Shown here piece by piece: positions 1 through 12,400 of a stretch of DNA of 64,000 nucleotides. Origin of the DNA: Pomphorhynchus laevis (Eukaryota > Acanthocephala > Palaeacanthocephala > Echinorhynchida > Pomphorhynchidae); contig WNNJ02000948.1 of NCBI GenBank assembly GCA_012934845.2, forward strand, positions 45,674 through 109,673, read 5' to 3'. Positions within the stretch are counted from its first letter, which is position 1. Every line of letters begins with the position of its first letter. The translations under genes and the position numbers were made by a program. The notes under the pieces are model-generated. The model ran no database searches. It was not told where the DNA came from and saw nothing but the letters and a program-made list of their open reading frames with translations.

Positions 1-1165
1 TGAATTAACAACTACCCACATTGCCAATGTATCAAAATACAGTAGTCTTTGTCTCATTGAAGATAAACCTAACGATTAATTGTGTTCATCCACGATTAAT
101 TGTGTTCGTTTTGAATCCGGTGATGTAGTTAACATGAATGCTATTGTGGAAGCTCTTGAGATCAGTTTTGTAATATCTCCACCCTCGCCATAAAATATTG
201 ACCAGGTACAGTACCCGCCCAACTTTCAATCTAACTTATCAATATTTCCCATTAATGTCATTGAAGTTCAATCTAAACTCCATAAATTAAATAGCTTTGG
301 CTCAACAGGACCAGATGGTATATCATCTTTTCTTTTGCGTACTTTGTCACTTATTATTTCGCCATGCCTTACGTCCCTATTTCATCGAAGTTTACAGAAT
401 TCGTGGATTCCTGATGATTGGAGTAGTGCAATTGTAGTGCTTATACCAAGGAAACAGTTGGCACTAACTTGTTCAGATTTTAGACCAATTAGTCTTGCCA
501 GTGTTATTTCTAAAATTACGGAGAGGCTCATTGCGAAGAGAATACGTGACCATCTAAAATTTTATCAAATTTTTGATGATTCTCAGTGCTGCTTCCTACC
601 CGGTCGCTTGTGTCTAATTAATATGTTGAAGCCTTGCGAATATTAGGGAGCTGCTCTGAGTTCGGGTTTTACGGTTGATATAAAATTTATTGATTTCTCT
701 AAGGCATCTGACAGCGTTCCGCACACTCGTTTAGATTCATTATTACGTCATTACGATGATCCTACTGCAATTTGCAAATGGATTAAGACATTTCTTGAGT
801 ACCGATCCTTCGTTGTGCGATTAGATGAAGATTTGTCAACATATCGACGTGTTCATTCTGATGTTCCTCAGGGCACGGTCCTAAGTCCACTTCTCTCTTA
901 TCATTTTTTTGAATAACCTACTCATAAGGCTAGTGTCCTCACCTGGCATTTGCTAACAATGTCAAAATGTGGGCAACTGCCCAAAACAAGGTGGCTTGTG
1001 AATTTTTATAACATGACCTTAATTGTATTATGGCATGGTGTAATAACACTGGATTGATACTCAACGCGACAGTGTGCATGGATGATATTGGTTATAGATA
1101 ATACTCATTTGACTACAAAATAAATGGACACCCAATCATGCGAGTCTCAGAACATCCTGATCTGG
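1..1165 (+). mobile_element. CR1-like LINE ORF2 remnant (reverse transcriptase)
   Basis: A decayed non-LTR reverse transcriptase runs in shifting frames on the plus strand. Recognisable RT blocks in order are STGPDGISSF (about 305), FRPISLASVISKITERLI (about 480), a FIDFSKASDSVPH palm block (about 685) and VPQGTVLSPL (about 865). The YADD block is not readable. Several stops and frameshifts interrupt it, so it is a dead copy. The left end is cut by the window edge. The right end is near 1165, where a different LINE begins on the other strand. Family placement rests on the RT blocks only. Confidence 0.75.
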
Positions 1166-1179
1166 GAGTGATAAAGGAC

Positions 1180-2890
1180 TCCTCCCGATCTGGAGGAGTT
1201 ATCTGAAAGTGATAAAGGGGGAGATCGGCGGACATCGAGAGGGAGCTGATTTCAAGTGAGTGGAGCGGCGACGAGGGAAGATCGGAAACCGTAGTTGTTG
1301 AAGTAATTGGGAACGTGGCGTAAGAGAGAATTACGTGAACGCAGCAATAAAGAGGTAGGGCGAGTGTCGTCTAAGAAAGGGAAATTGATTACGATGGAGA
1401 TCCGGCAAAGCTGAGACGAAAATTTACGGGAAGAAGGCGGAGTTGGATGCGGATGTGGATGGTGGGCAATGAGAGTTGGGCAATATATGTGGATGTGTTG
1501 TCGAAACGACGGAGACGTAGGAGCACTCAAACGGCGGAGTTGATGATGCGTTGTAGGGTATGATGGTGGATTTTGGAGAATTGGCGAAAAGGCTGAGGCA
1601 GTGATCGATTTTAGGGAAAATTAGCGATGAAGGAAGAGAAATACAGGAACAGAATTCCTCTAAAGTGGGCGGATACGGCGGATGTCACGGAGAATTAAGT
1701 TACACGAGCGGACCTTGTCGTGGACGAAAGGTTTAAGAGAAATATGATCATCGAAATGGAATCCAAAGAAAGTGAGATTGTGGACTATGGAGATGAATGA
1801 TGAGGCAAAAGATACAGTGGGAGGAGATATGTTAGCTTGACGTGAGAGGATCCACATTATTTCGGACTTGTATGTGTTTAGAACGAGGTGAAGATGGGCG
1901 AGATGTTTGTAGATAGAAGAAAGACAGTTGGATGCAGAAATAGCGATATCGTGTATGCGATGGGCGGGTGCATGATCATAGATGAGGATGTCATCGGCGT
2001 ATTGCATGACGTTAAAGGAGTAAGGTTTGATAAACGGAAAGAGATCACCAAGTAGAAGAGAGAAAAACAGAACCTAGGGCTGAACCTAGTAGGACCCCGC
2101 AAAAAATAGGGATGGGAGGGGAGTTAGATGAATTAGAACAGACGCGAAAGGAATGGTTGGATAGATATGAGGCAAACAATGCTACGGAGGTGGAAGAAAA
2201 GCCGTAATCATAACGAAGGCGAGAAAGGAGGATGGAGTGGTCGACGATGTCGAAGGCGGAGAAGAGGTCGAGGGAGTAATCAAACTCTTCTCCGCCGATG
2301 GAGTGGTCGACCTACTCATTTCTCTTATTACGAGAAATGAGTAGGTCGTTGTAAACTTTCATGCAGGCGATTTTTGTGGAGTAATTAGAGCGGAAAGTGG
2401 ATTGGAAAGGAGAGTACAGATTGGATAAAGAGAGATAAACGTTGATCTGTATTAAGATAATGCGCTCTAAGAGCTTGGAAAGAGTAGAGAGGAGTGATAT
2501 GGGGCGATAGCTAGAAGGAAGTGAGGGGTCGAGCGATTGTTTCTTAAGGAGGGGACGAAAGATTGTGAATTTCCAGTGTGAAGGAAAGATACGACTGCGG
2601 ATGGACGAGTTAAACAAGGAGGTGATGAAAGGGGATATTGATGAGCATACGGATATAAGTATGGGTGTAGGCAGGGGATCGGTAAGTAAGGTTTTGTTGG
2701 GCAAGGACATGATGACAGATGAGACTTCGGCAGTAATGCAGTATTTGCAGTAAATGTTGGAATGGTTGATAAATTATAGATTTAAATTGTGTATACCATT
2801 TTTTTTGACGGAAGACTGTTTGAGTAACCGAAGAACGGATTCGGCCTTGAATAATTATCGAGATTATTCTTCTAAGCGACATGGTCTTCG
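1180..2890 (-). mobile_element. Decayed L2/CR1-type LINE, ORF2 3' half
   Basis: Read on the minus strand this matches the C-terminal half of the better-preserved LINE at 9440-13250. It has the LLSLPNKT segment, SSYRPISLLSTLSKLLERII, a damaged AFDIVDH block near 2230, MQYADDILIYDHAP (about 2000) and the C-terminal FLVAAPLSWN-like tail near 1260. Frames change several times and a short piece near 2280-2330 is scrambled, so it is a pseudo-copy. It is the same family as the fragments at 3930-4530 and 41144-41750. Confidence 0.8.
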
Positions 2891-3084
2891 AAAATTAGCT
2901 CCTAATCGTAATATAGTCTACGCAATTCTGTGAATTCATTGACCTCTGCTAAATAAAACTTGTCTTCCATTTAAAGAGATCAGTAATTGTTGAAATTCTC
3001 TGAACCAACAAGCCATTACTATTTTGGTTGTTTTACTCTTCGAATAATTTATACTTGCCTCTAAGATAGTAGGAATCACATATT

Positions 3085-5062
3085 TTATGTTTTCACTTAA
3101 CTGCCTTGATGCAAGTAACTTAGGCACACTCAAGCCGAATTATATCAATTTTGGAAGGAATTAATCTTTCGCTGGTTTGCTGATGTGGTTCAATTAATTG
3201 CACATTGCTCATGCAATCGAATAAACAAGATACTGGTTTGTGTTTTAGAACCAGTAACCCTGTTGATAATTATGGTAACCCTGTTGACAGTGAATATTTG
3301 ATAATGTTGATAATGCTGTTAATAATAATTGGTAATTTATGAAATAGTATAGTCAAACATTTCTTCCTCAACGCTTCCACGCTTCAAACAACGTCTACAT
3401 TCCTGCATTATGGCTCCTCCTACACAATAAATCAATTTCCTCAACATCTTATCCAACTCACAATTCTATCATCCATCTTCAATGAACTACTCAACATTTT
3501 CCCCAGACGCCTTTCAAAATTCCACCCATCTCCCTTGTGTTCAATAGGCATGCTTTAATTTCATCAACATTTTTATTTTAGTAACAAAATGAATATTATT
3601 TTTTCAAAATCGAAATGGCATGAGGTGGAAAATTTATTAAATTTCCGATTCCAGTTTGGAATCATCATCAGAAATTGTAAGTAGTTAGTAATCAAGAATG
3701 TTTAAGCTGAATGATGTTAAAGAATGATGATTCCAAACTAAAATCGAAAATTTAATAAATTTTCTATCTCATGAGGGTCGTCTTGCCATTTCGATTTTGA
3801 AAATTTAACAATGACCCCTAGCACCTTCCGTTTTAATGAATATTATTTTATTTTATAAATTTTATTTTATTTGATGTTTTTTGATTTCCGATATGTGTCA
3901 AACATATTATTGAAAAATCATTTAAATATTTTAATTGATAGGAGGATGGAGTGGTCGACGATGTCGAAAGCGGATAAGATGTCGAGGGAGATGTGAACAC
4001 TATATTGGGTTTTGTCACGATTAATGAGTATGTCATTGTAAACTTTCATGCAGGTGATTTCTGTTGAGTAATTAGAGCGGAAATCGGATTGGAAAGGAGG
4101 GTACAGATTGGATGAAGAGAGATAAACGTTGATCTGTATTAAGATAATGCGCTCTAAGAGCTTAGAAAGAGTAGGAAGTAGTGAAATGGGGCGATAGCTA
4201 GAAGGAAGTCAGGGGTCTAGCCATTGTTTCTTAAGGAGCGGACGAACGATTGCGAATTTCTAGTGTGTAGGAAATATATGGCTGCGGATGGACGAGTTAA
4301 ACAACGAGGTGAGGAAACGGGGTATTGATGAGCATATGGATATAAGTATGGGTGTAGGTTGAAGGGAAGATACGACTGCGGATGGACGAGTTAAACAAGG
4401 TTGTGAGAAATGGGGATATCGATGAGCATATAGATTTTAATATGTGAGTAGGCAGGGGATCGGTAGGTGAGGTTTTGTTTGGCAAGGACATGATGACAGA
4501 TAAGATTTCAGCAGTAATGCAGTAATTGCACATTGCTCATGTAATCGAATAAACAAACTACTGGTTTGTTGTATACAACGTCTACGTTCCTTCACTATGG
4601 ATCTTCCTTTTAGATTACTATAAAAATAAAATCAAACAAAAAATCAGCAAAATATCATTAAAAATAAATAAAATTTCTTTAGTGGAAATTTTTTTGAATA
4701 CTAAATAATATAAACTGTGTTATAATTAATTACAGTAGATGATCATATTTTATCATAGAGTATAATTCCTTGGTATATTACAAAACTTATATTGATTTAG
4801 AATGATAAATTTTGTTAGATATTTGAAATAATATATTTTATTAAAGATTTTCAAAGAAATTTGAAATGATATATTTTCCCTCAAAATATGTTTTATTTTT
4901 TGCTGTAAATTTAGTTACGTTCTTTATTTTTAAAACATAAAAAACTTAAAACAGCGAAACTGTTTCAGATTTTAGAAAGTTAATAATAAAACAGCCTTTA
5001 GAAACATTTTTCATATTAATATAAAAGTAACATAATTTATTTTGCTTTCATCCTTTCATATT
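3085..5062. repeat. Inverted duplication, arm A segment 1
   Basis: This segment is the reverse complement of 40612-42635. Shared landmarks are an identical or near-identical 78-codon and a 62-codon open stretch (4297-4533 and 3848-4036 against 41144-41380 and 41641-41829), the fold-back element and the AT-rich tract at 4600-5060. It holds an L2/CR1-type LINE fragment on the minus strand (about 3930-4530). No host exon is seen. The segment stops exactly where the next LINE starts. Confidence 0.85.
3590..3850. mobile_element. Fold-back (MITE-like) element, copy A
   Basis: Two inverted arms of about 85 bp enclose about 40 bp. Each arm includes a stretch reading aaaatcgaaatggca and tttggaatcatcat. 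The sequence aatgaatattatttt occurs on both sides and could be the target duplication. The equivalent element in the other duplication arm is at 41844-42089. No coding capacity is visible, so this is a non-autonomous inverted-repeat element of unknown family. Confidence 0.6.
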
Positions 5063-5196
5063 AAAAAAATTTCACCTTAAAAAAATTTTGGTTTCTAATA
5101 AACATACATTCTTACAATAAAATAACATACACATACATCACAAATTGGATTACAATTGGATTGTTTCAAAGCAGCTTGCCAGCGGAATAAAACATA

Positions 5197-5406
5197 ATGA
5201 CACGAAAAACATCGAAGCTTAAAGCTAAGAAGTCCAATGTAAACACCGTATCTCTAAACGCAAGCATAATTGATGAGTGTACATCTGTCCAAGTCCAGTG
5301 TTCGAATGATTTGTGTGACACCTGGACCACTATTTGTATGATCAAGTTAAAAAAGAATTCCGATGATGCTTATTTATGTGGCTTTTGTGCTGTGAAGGAG
5401 CTTTAA
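5197..5406 (+). pseudogene. LINE ORF1 N-terminal part, PHD-like zinc knuckle
   Basis: A 69-codon reading frame at the 5' end of the CR1-like LINE. It begins MTRKTSKLKAKK (a basic N-terminus) and contains CSNDLCDTW, IC and YLCGFC. The Cys spacing resembles the second half of a PHD finger, a module known in ORF1 of some CR1/L2-group LINEs. It ends at a stop; the rest of ORF1 continues from about 5529 in another frame. The function is probably nucleic-acid or chromatin binding by the LINE RNP. The PHD assignment is inferred from cysteine spacing alone. Confidence 0.55.
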
Positions 5407-5528
5407 TATTTTGAGAAGACGTTTGGTCGAATTTGAAGAAGCACATAACCAATCTCAGTCGAACCGTTCTTGTGGACGATAAAATATCCTCTTTCAAAGC
5501 TTAACATCCTCTTCAAAATATAGTTCCT

Positions 5529-6602
5529 GTGGATGCGCAGGTTGGTGATGATACGACTGCCTGCGTTATTCCCCTTGATGAGAATACCAACGATCGCAAA
5601 TTACAGCAAATTGCTGAAAATACAGTCCCTAAAGTATCACAGACCACGAACGATAGGACTACCTGCGTTGTCGTTGATCGTCCTTCTCCCGATATTGCTT
5701 TACATATTGACAACCGAACTCGAACAACTGGCGCTCATGTCGGCAGCGATGGACCTGTAACATCCCGTATTTGGAAGTGGGGATATTTGCGTTCTTCCTA
5801 TTCAACTCCAAATTCAGTGTCAAGACCGTATGACGAAGTCTCGAAATATATTCTGTCTGATGAAGCGATTTCACAAAGTGATACACCGAAGATGTCGAAT
5901 GCTCACAATGCGACATTTCGTACTATCTCAAACAAAGATGGTCAGTGCGTTTCCTCGGGCAACGCACACGTCACCTTGATGTCACCATCAAGTTCTTTAG
6001 AGTCTCATGATTCACATACCCAGACAGACTTATCTAGCTTGCGGAATATTGTTAAAACGGATACTCAAATACCCAGCTTACGTGCATGTACAGATACACA
6101 ATCTGCTGTGTCCTGTGATGATCTTGATAGGGTGATCTCAAATAAGCGTATATATAATAGAGGATGCTCAGTTATTCTATCTAATGTGCCCGAGTCTATC
6201 TTCGAAAATGCGCAAGCACGACTGAATGATGACATTCAGAGTTTGAGGTCTATTCTGGCACATGTACTTGGCTCCTGTGACATTGAGACAGTCCAAAAAG
6301 TTAAACTTGTCGCTCTTTTCCGCCTAGGTAAGCGTAATGCTTTAAATAATAAACCCCGACTACTCAAAGCTGTCTTCCATAACCAACTTCATGCTACCTT
6401 AATGTTGCGAAACTCGTTCTGTCTCAAAGGGTCTAATATTCGACTGCTGAAAGATCTTGATGTATCAGAACGAAAAAAATTATCAAAAGTTAAAGAGGAA
6501 CTAACATCTCGTGTTGCTAAAGGAGAAACAAATATCTATGTAAAAAATTTTCAGATTGTGAAGCGACGCACCCGGCTGAGTTGGAGCCCACTAGTCATGT
6601 AG
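5529..6602 (+). CDS. LINE ORF1 C-terminal part
   Basis: A 357-codon open frame, the main body of ORF1 of the CR1-like LINE. The first 200 residues are low-complexity and rich in Ser, Thr and Asp. The last 140 residues (from about SVILSNVPESIFENAQ through KVKLVALFRLGK to a basic KRRTR tail) form a compact domain. The matching segment of the LINE at 12384-12995 has the same layout (DDDVSAFRSILA, then PVYFIRLNK), so it is a conserved ORF1 RNA-binding-type domain. It overlaps the start of ORF2 by about 20 nt. As the 5' part is frame-shifted away, it is probably not translated as a complete ORF1. Confidence 0.6.
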   Translation: MDAQVGDDTTACVIPLDENTNDRKLQQIAENTVPKVSQTTNDRTTCVVVDRPSPDIALHIDNRTRTTGAHVGSDGPVTSRIWKWGYLRSSYSTPNSVSRPYDEVSKYILSDEAISQSDTPKMSNAHNATFRTISNKDGQCVSSGNAHVTLMSPSSSLESHDSHTQTDLSSLRNIVKTDTQIPSLRACTDTQSAVSCDDLDRVISNKRIYNRGCSVILSNVPESIFENAQARLNDDIQSLRSILAHVLGSCDIETVQKVKLVALFRLGKRNALNNKPRLLKAVFHNQLHATLMLRNSFCLKGSNIRLLKDLDVSERKKLSKVKEELTSRVAKGETNIYVKNFQIVKRRTRLSWSPLVM

Positions 6603-8890
6603 CCTCGCGTGCATTCTGTAATCGAAACGGGCTCGTCTACTATGCCTATCAGAGTCTAAATGGTTTAGCGTCCGGGTTATTAGGATGTATAAGGGGTGAT
6701 AGGAATACTCCCAGAGGTATTTTTGGGAATTGTGAAATACTCCATTGTAATGTTCGCAGTCCTATATCGAAGATAGATGAACTGAGATATAGAGTTCAGT
6801 TAATTCGTCCTAAATTACTTGCTATCACAGAATCATGGCTATATGGTGATATTGTTGATAATGAAGTCTCCATCCCTGATTATCTGGTTTTCCGCAGTGA
6901 TCGTAAAAGTAGAAGAGGTGGAGGTGTTATTCTTTACGTGAGCAACGATGTGAAAGTAACTATTCTTAGCACTTCTTCTAATAAAGTCGAAAGTTTGTGG
7001 TGTCGGGTAAAATTCATGCATACCGCTCCGCTTGTTCTGGGGGTAGTATATCGTTCACCCTTGGCCGCCACAGATAAACTGATTAGGGGAAGTAGAACTT
7101 TATTCTAAAGGTACGTCCAATGTTTTAATACTTGGTGACTTGAATATGCCTTCGGTTGATTGGAATTCGTATACGGCCTTTCCTACTTTTGACCATGCTT
7201 CCTATGACCTTATGGAGTGTATCATCTATTGTGGTTTAACTCTGCATGTTCAAAATCGCACTCGTTTTGCCAATGACAGTAGATATCCATTAGATGTATG
7301 TGTATCTTCGAACAGTAAGATTATTAACGCTATCCGTTATGATGCCCCGATCGGTATGTCTGATCATTGCGGAGTGATCATTAGGTTAAGGTTTCAAGAA
7401 GAAACTCGAGGTCCGCGTGAAAATCAAGTGGTTAATGCTTTCAAAACCAACACAGATGCAATTCAGTCAATACTTTCAGCAGCTTCCTGGCCAGATCCCG
7501 CTGTTGTTGGAGTACACGGCGCGTGGAATTACTTTCAGAGAACCTCAGAGTCGCTGCTTATTTTATTCTCTCCACTTAGAAGCAGAGCACGTCGAAAAGA
7601 TTCTCCCTGGTTCGATTATGAGTTACGCTCAACAATGAGGACTCGTAATTTGATCTTCAATCGCTACAAAGTTAGGGAGTGTAGTTATGATGTTTTTAAA
7701 CAGGCAAGAAATTTATTCAATTCATTGAAGAGAAAGAAGCGGTGTGCATTTTAGAATGCATTAGCTAACCAGTGTAAATACGATTTAAAGGTCCTTTTTC
7801 AGTACCTATCAAGTAGGGGAGCTGTTGATTCTTCGATTTGTCACTACTTCTATGACATTTCTGCGAATGACCTAGCTGAAGAGTTTGCGGCACACTATTG
7901 CACTTCAGTAGAGCCCGCAAATGAACATGAAACTTTTTGTATGGAATCTAGTGTGCTGAACACTTACTCTGACACGTGTCTTGAGTTGGACCTTGACAAT
8001 TTGATAACGCCAGCTAAAGTCTATTCCGAATTACGCCGTCTAAAAGCAAATAATTCAAGAGGTTGTGACTTACTACCTTCTGTTTATCTGCGCAGATTAG
8101 CAGGCTCAATTTGCGTTCCTCTCTGTGCAATTTTTCGCCAGTCAATCTTAGAAAGATCTCTTCCTAATGTGTGGAAGCAGTCAATTGTTCTTCCCTACTT
8201 CAAGAAGGGAGATCGCTCTTCCGTCGAGAATTATAGGCCGGTGAGCATTACCTGCATTTGCTGTAGAGTGTTGGAGAGGTTTGTGCATCGCTACATGGTT
8301 GAGTGTTTCGTGTAGGAAAAATTTTAGTCCCTAATCAGCACGGATTTCGGGAGGGTTATTCAACTGTTTCAAATATGCTTGATGCTCATCTTGATTGGAC
8401 AGCGAATAAGACACATTATACCGATACAGACATTATATTCTTCGACTTTTCTAAAGCTTTTGATAGAGTAGATCATGGTCTACTTCAGAAACTTGTCAAT
8501 ACTGGACTCCCAAACATAATAGTTGATTAGATTAGAGAATTGGCGTCGCTGCCTTATGAAGACAGACTGAGATCATTAGGACTTAAGACCGTCACATGGA
8601 CCCGTCGGTACATGGATATGTGCCTTGTTTGGCATTTATTCCAACGTCCTCATCACTCTCTTCGAAGTAGGGTTCAACTACGTGGTTCAATGTTCTTCGC
8701 GGTCATTCTTTAACTATTCGAAGAAGCAGAGTACAGAAATTGGGCGCGATGCAATTTGATAGAAGAATTGTTGAGCTTTGGAACAACCTTGATGCAGACA
8801 CCGTTGGATGCAGTTCACTTAATACTTTTAAAAGAAGACTACGAATGGATCAAGCAATGTTTCGTGTTGCATTTCCTTATTTTAATAACT
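6581..8890 (+). pseudogene. LINE ORF2 (APE endonuclease + truncated RT)
   Basis: Endonuclease blocks in order: HCNVRSPISKIDELRYR, AITESWLYGD (catalytic Glu), RGGGVILYVSNDV, LVLGVVYRSP, then in another frame LGDLNMPSVDWNS and IGMSDHCGVIIRL (the catalytic Asp-His pair). RT blocks: NSRGCDLLPSVYL, NYRPVSITCICCRVLERF, QHGFREGYSTVSNMLD and FFDFSKAFDRVDH (first palm Asp). The YxDD palm and thumb are missing and the C-terminal tail follows directly. At least three frame changes are present. The protein would not be active. Confidence 0.8.
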
Positions 8891-8952
8891 AATTAATTTA
8901 TTTACGAACTTATTGTGAGCCAGCTATTTGAGCTAATGCTCGTATGTTGTTG

Positions 8953-9440
8953 AATGTATAATATGAAAATGATTTGCTGTAACGTGTTATAAATAAGGCT
9001 TATTTTACAAACAATGGATAATATAGTGGCTAACAATATTGTGTTAATATTGTGGCTTACAATATTATGTTAATATTGTTGTTAACAATATTATGTTATA
9101 TTAAATGAATGATATTGACAAGATTAATCAATTAATGATGGATATCATTTGTTAGCACTTGTATTGGAAATAAGATAATGTTGAAATAAGAGCCTTTTAC
9201 AATTACTAATACATGATACAGGCCTGTGTTAGCGAACAAGTTTATACTCTGAACCTGATGCTAGATATAGGCATAATTCATACGTCGAAAGGTCCTTTAA
9301 GGTGTCAAATCCATTAAAAATTCGTAAAGTGTTTGATTGTAATATTTGAGGAACAAGATGCAAAAATGATCCTATAATGCTAGCCATATTATTAAGTTTA
9401 TATTGTAAAAGATTACGATCTTTATTGAGGAGTGTTTTAC
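8953..9440. repeat. Inverted duplication, arm A segment 2 (copy also at 18895-19375)
   Basis: Reverse complement of about 40115-40612, and in the same orientation as a third copy at 18895-19375. It includes short repeats of the type gtggctaacaatattatgtt in varying number, then the stretch from about 9220 (gcctgtgttagcgaacaag) to 9440. It is non-coding. The LINE at 9440 begins inside the sequence ttactgaatt, which is uninterrupted in the other copies. Confidence 0.85.
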
Positions 9441-12400
9441 TGAATTAACAACAAATACAAATTTATTTAATGTGGCAAATGCGTACAAGCTGTACGCTTA
9501 CAAGTCCACAAACAAAAATGAGAAAGTCAAGCAGTTAAATTGTTCAGATGGGATCGGATTTGTCGTTTGAAGCACTGCAGGGAAGTTGATTGGCGTATAT
9601 GAATGGGCAGATGATTCCACGATAGAGGAGCAGCCACCAGGAAGGAGCGGAGTCCAAAGGAGGTAGAGTAGTTTGGGACATGTAAAAGAAGGGAATTACA
9701 GGAACGCAAGGAACAGTAAACAGGACGGGAATTATCAAGAAAAGGAAGGTTGAGAAATGAAGGGGTATGAAAAGTTACAAGGCGGAAAGCAACGATAAGA
9801 AGACGAATTTGAACACGACAATAAATTGTAGGCAAATCGAGAGAAGCAAGATGGTAGGATGTGTGATCAAAACGACGAAGACGGAGGAGAATTCGGACAG
9901 CTGCGTTGACTATGCGTTGTAGGGGAAGAAGAGTGGATTTAGGTGAGTTGGAAAATAGACTAAGACAATAATCGAGTCTAGAAAAAAGGAGAGATGATAT
10001 GAGAGTCATACAAGAAGGGAAATCGATCAATCTACGAACTTGACGGAGGTTGCGGAGTATCAAGGTAGATGAGCGTACTTTATCTCTAACGAAAGGTTTA
10101 AGTGAAAGTCGGTTGTCAAAATGGAAGCCTAGGAAAACGAGATTATCAACGATAGGAAGAATTGTAGAATTTAATGATACGGAGGGAGGTTCGAAGCCGA
10201 GGCGTCGAGGTAGGATCCACATAATTTTGGATTTATCAGGATTCAGAGAAAGGCGAAGGGAAGAAAGATGATTGGAAATTGAGACAAGACAGTCGGAAGC
10301 AGAAACACTAAGATCGCGAATACGATAAACAGGTGCATGAGCATAGATGAGAATGTCATCAGCATATTGCATAACATGGAAGTTAAATTTATGAGAAATC
10401 GAAGACAAATCACCAAGAAGAAGAGAGAAAAGTATAGGGCCTAATACGGAGCCTTGCGGAACACCGGACGGAATGGACGAAGGATGGGAGAGAGAAGAGT
10501 TAGAATATACGCGAAATGTACGGTTTGATAGATATGAAGAAAACCATGATACAGTGGGTAAAGAGAAGCCATAATCATGACGAAGGCGATGGAGAAGAAT
10601 CGAGTGATCGACGATGTCAAAAGCAGACGATAGATCAAGAGAAACTATGACACTACATAATTTATGATCGCGCGATATGAGTAAGTCGTTATAAACTTTA
10701 AGACATGCAATTTCGGTAGAGTAATTAGAGCGAAAAGCGGCTTGGAAGGGAGGAAATAAGTTAGAGGAATAGAGATATGTATTAACTTGCTTAAGAACGA
10801 GACGCTCAAGGAGTTTAGAGAGGGTTGGGAGAAGTGAGATTGGACGGTACGAAGATGGTAGTGAAGAGTCGAGAGATTGCTTTTTGATGATAGGACGAAC
10901 AGTGGCGCATTTCCAGATGGAAGGAAATGTACAGCTACGGATGGACGAGTTGAACAATGTGGTTAGGAAGGGTAAGATAAAAGTGCAGATATTTTTAAGT
11001 AAGTGAGTGGGAATTGGGTCAGAAGGAGAGGTTTTATTAGGTAATGACAGCAGAACCGAAGAAACTTCATCAGACGAAACGGGAAGAAGGTGGAATAGTT
11101 CTGGGAGGGAAGTATTTAAAGATAAGAGTGGGTACAAGGGGGCTATGGGTAGTAGGGAAAGTAAATTAGATAGCTTAGTTTGTAGATAAGAAGAAAATTC
11201 ATCAGGATTTATATTACAAGGGGTAGATGATCGTGAAAGAATTGAGTTTAAGATTTTCCAATGAGATTTCGAGTTGGAAGATGACTCGAGTTGATTTCGC
11301 CAAAAGAGAGTACGTTTAGTACGTATAAGAATGAGATGTGAACGGCGTTGAGAAAAGTAGGAATCACGAAGATTTGGAGGGAGTGAGTTGGGTGAACGTT
11401 TAAGAAAGCGTTTATACATACAAAAAGATCCACGGAGTCGACGCTGAGAAAGACTACAGTCAGAATCGAACCAGGGAGCATGGCGCAAGCGCTGGGAACG
11501 TCGAAGTCGACTGGGCAGAATGTTATTGAGGATCGACGTAAGTTCAGAATCAAACAGAATGCATAGATCATCGGGAGAGATATAATTAAGAGGAAGTGAA
11601 TAGAGTGAAGAATTGAGTAAGGCTGTGCAGAGAATATGGATATCGAGAAGCTTCCAGGGTCGACTTGATGTTGATAATGGTAAAGTCGGAGAAGGAGGAT
11701 GGGGACGAGTAAGAGTAAGAGTGACAAGGAAATGATTGGACAAACCAGGATCAGTAATTGACAAGGAGGTATAGTCATTGAAGCAGTTAGGAACAGCAAT
11801 GATGTCGAGAGCACCGCCGAGAATATGATTTGGGCTTGTTGAAAGTAATTTATAGTTAAAATCAGAAAAAAGATTAGTTAAAGTGATAGAGTCAGAGTCA
11901 GACGGGCGATCAAGACGAATGTTAAAGTCACCGAGAACAAAATAAGGAGTATAAGACAATGACCAGTGAGACATACGATCGGCAAGGTCGTTAAAGAAGA
12001 TAAGTGGTGGGGCAACTGAACCTGGACGGTATACAATCACAAGTTCCAGAGGGAAAGGCGTTGATAATCTGCATATGAGTAATTCGAACGAAGTGTAACG
12101 GATGTTAACGTTGATTTTACGTAAAGACATTGGGTGACGAGCAATGGCAACAATACCGCCATGGTTAGAAGCAGTAGATGTATGATATGCAATTTGACGA
12201 GCTGATTCAACTAGAGAACAACCAGAGCGACATAGACGACGAATAGCAAGATCGTCGGAGTCAGAGTGCCAGGATTCGGTAATGCAGAGAATATCGATAG
12301 ATAATTGATCGAAGATATCGAGAAGCATATCAGCTTTATGAAGAATGGAGCGAGTGTTGATTAGACTAAGACGAAAAATATGCTTAGGAGCGATATCGAC

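Larger units (their letters stand above)
5063..8952 (+). mobile_element. CR1-like LINE, nearly full length but broken
   Basis: A non-LTR element with ORF1 and ORF2 inserted cleanly into arm A. The undisturbed site is readable at 40612-40616 and again near 18945, so both boundaries are defined by comparison. ORF1 carries a PHD-like zinc knuckle followed by a longer domain. ORF2 has an APE-type endonuclease and the N-terminal part of the RT. The C-terminal region resumes at about 8530 with LPYEDRLRSLGLKT, so the RT palm with YxDD and the thumb are deleted. Further frame breaks near 7105, 7755 and 8315 show the copy is dead. Confidence 0.85.

Noticed and set aside
3660-3740. CTGATGATGATTCC on the minus strand of the fold-back element considered as a hammerhead
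   Set aside because: No GAAA strand with a matching stem II. The motif is part of the inverted arm.
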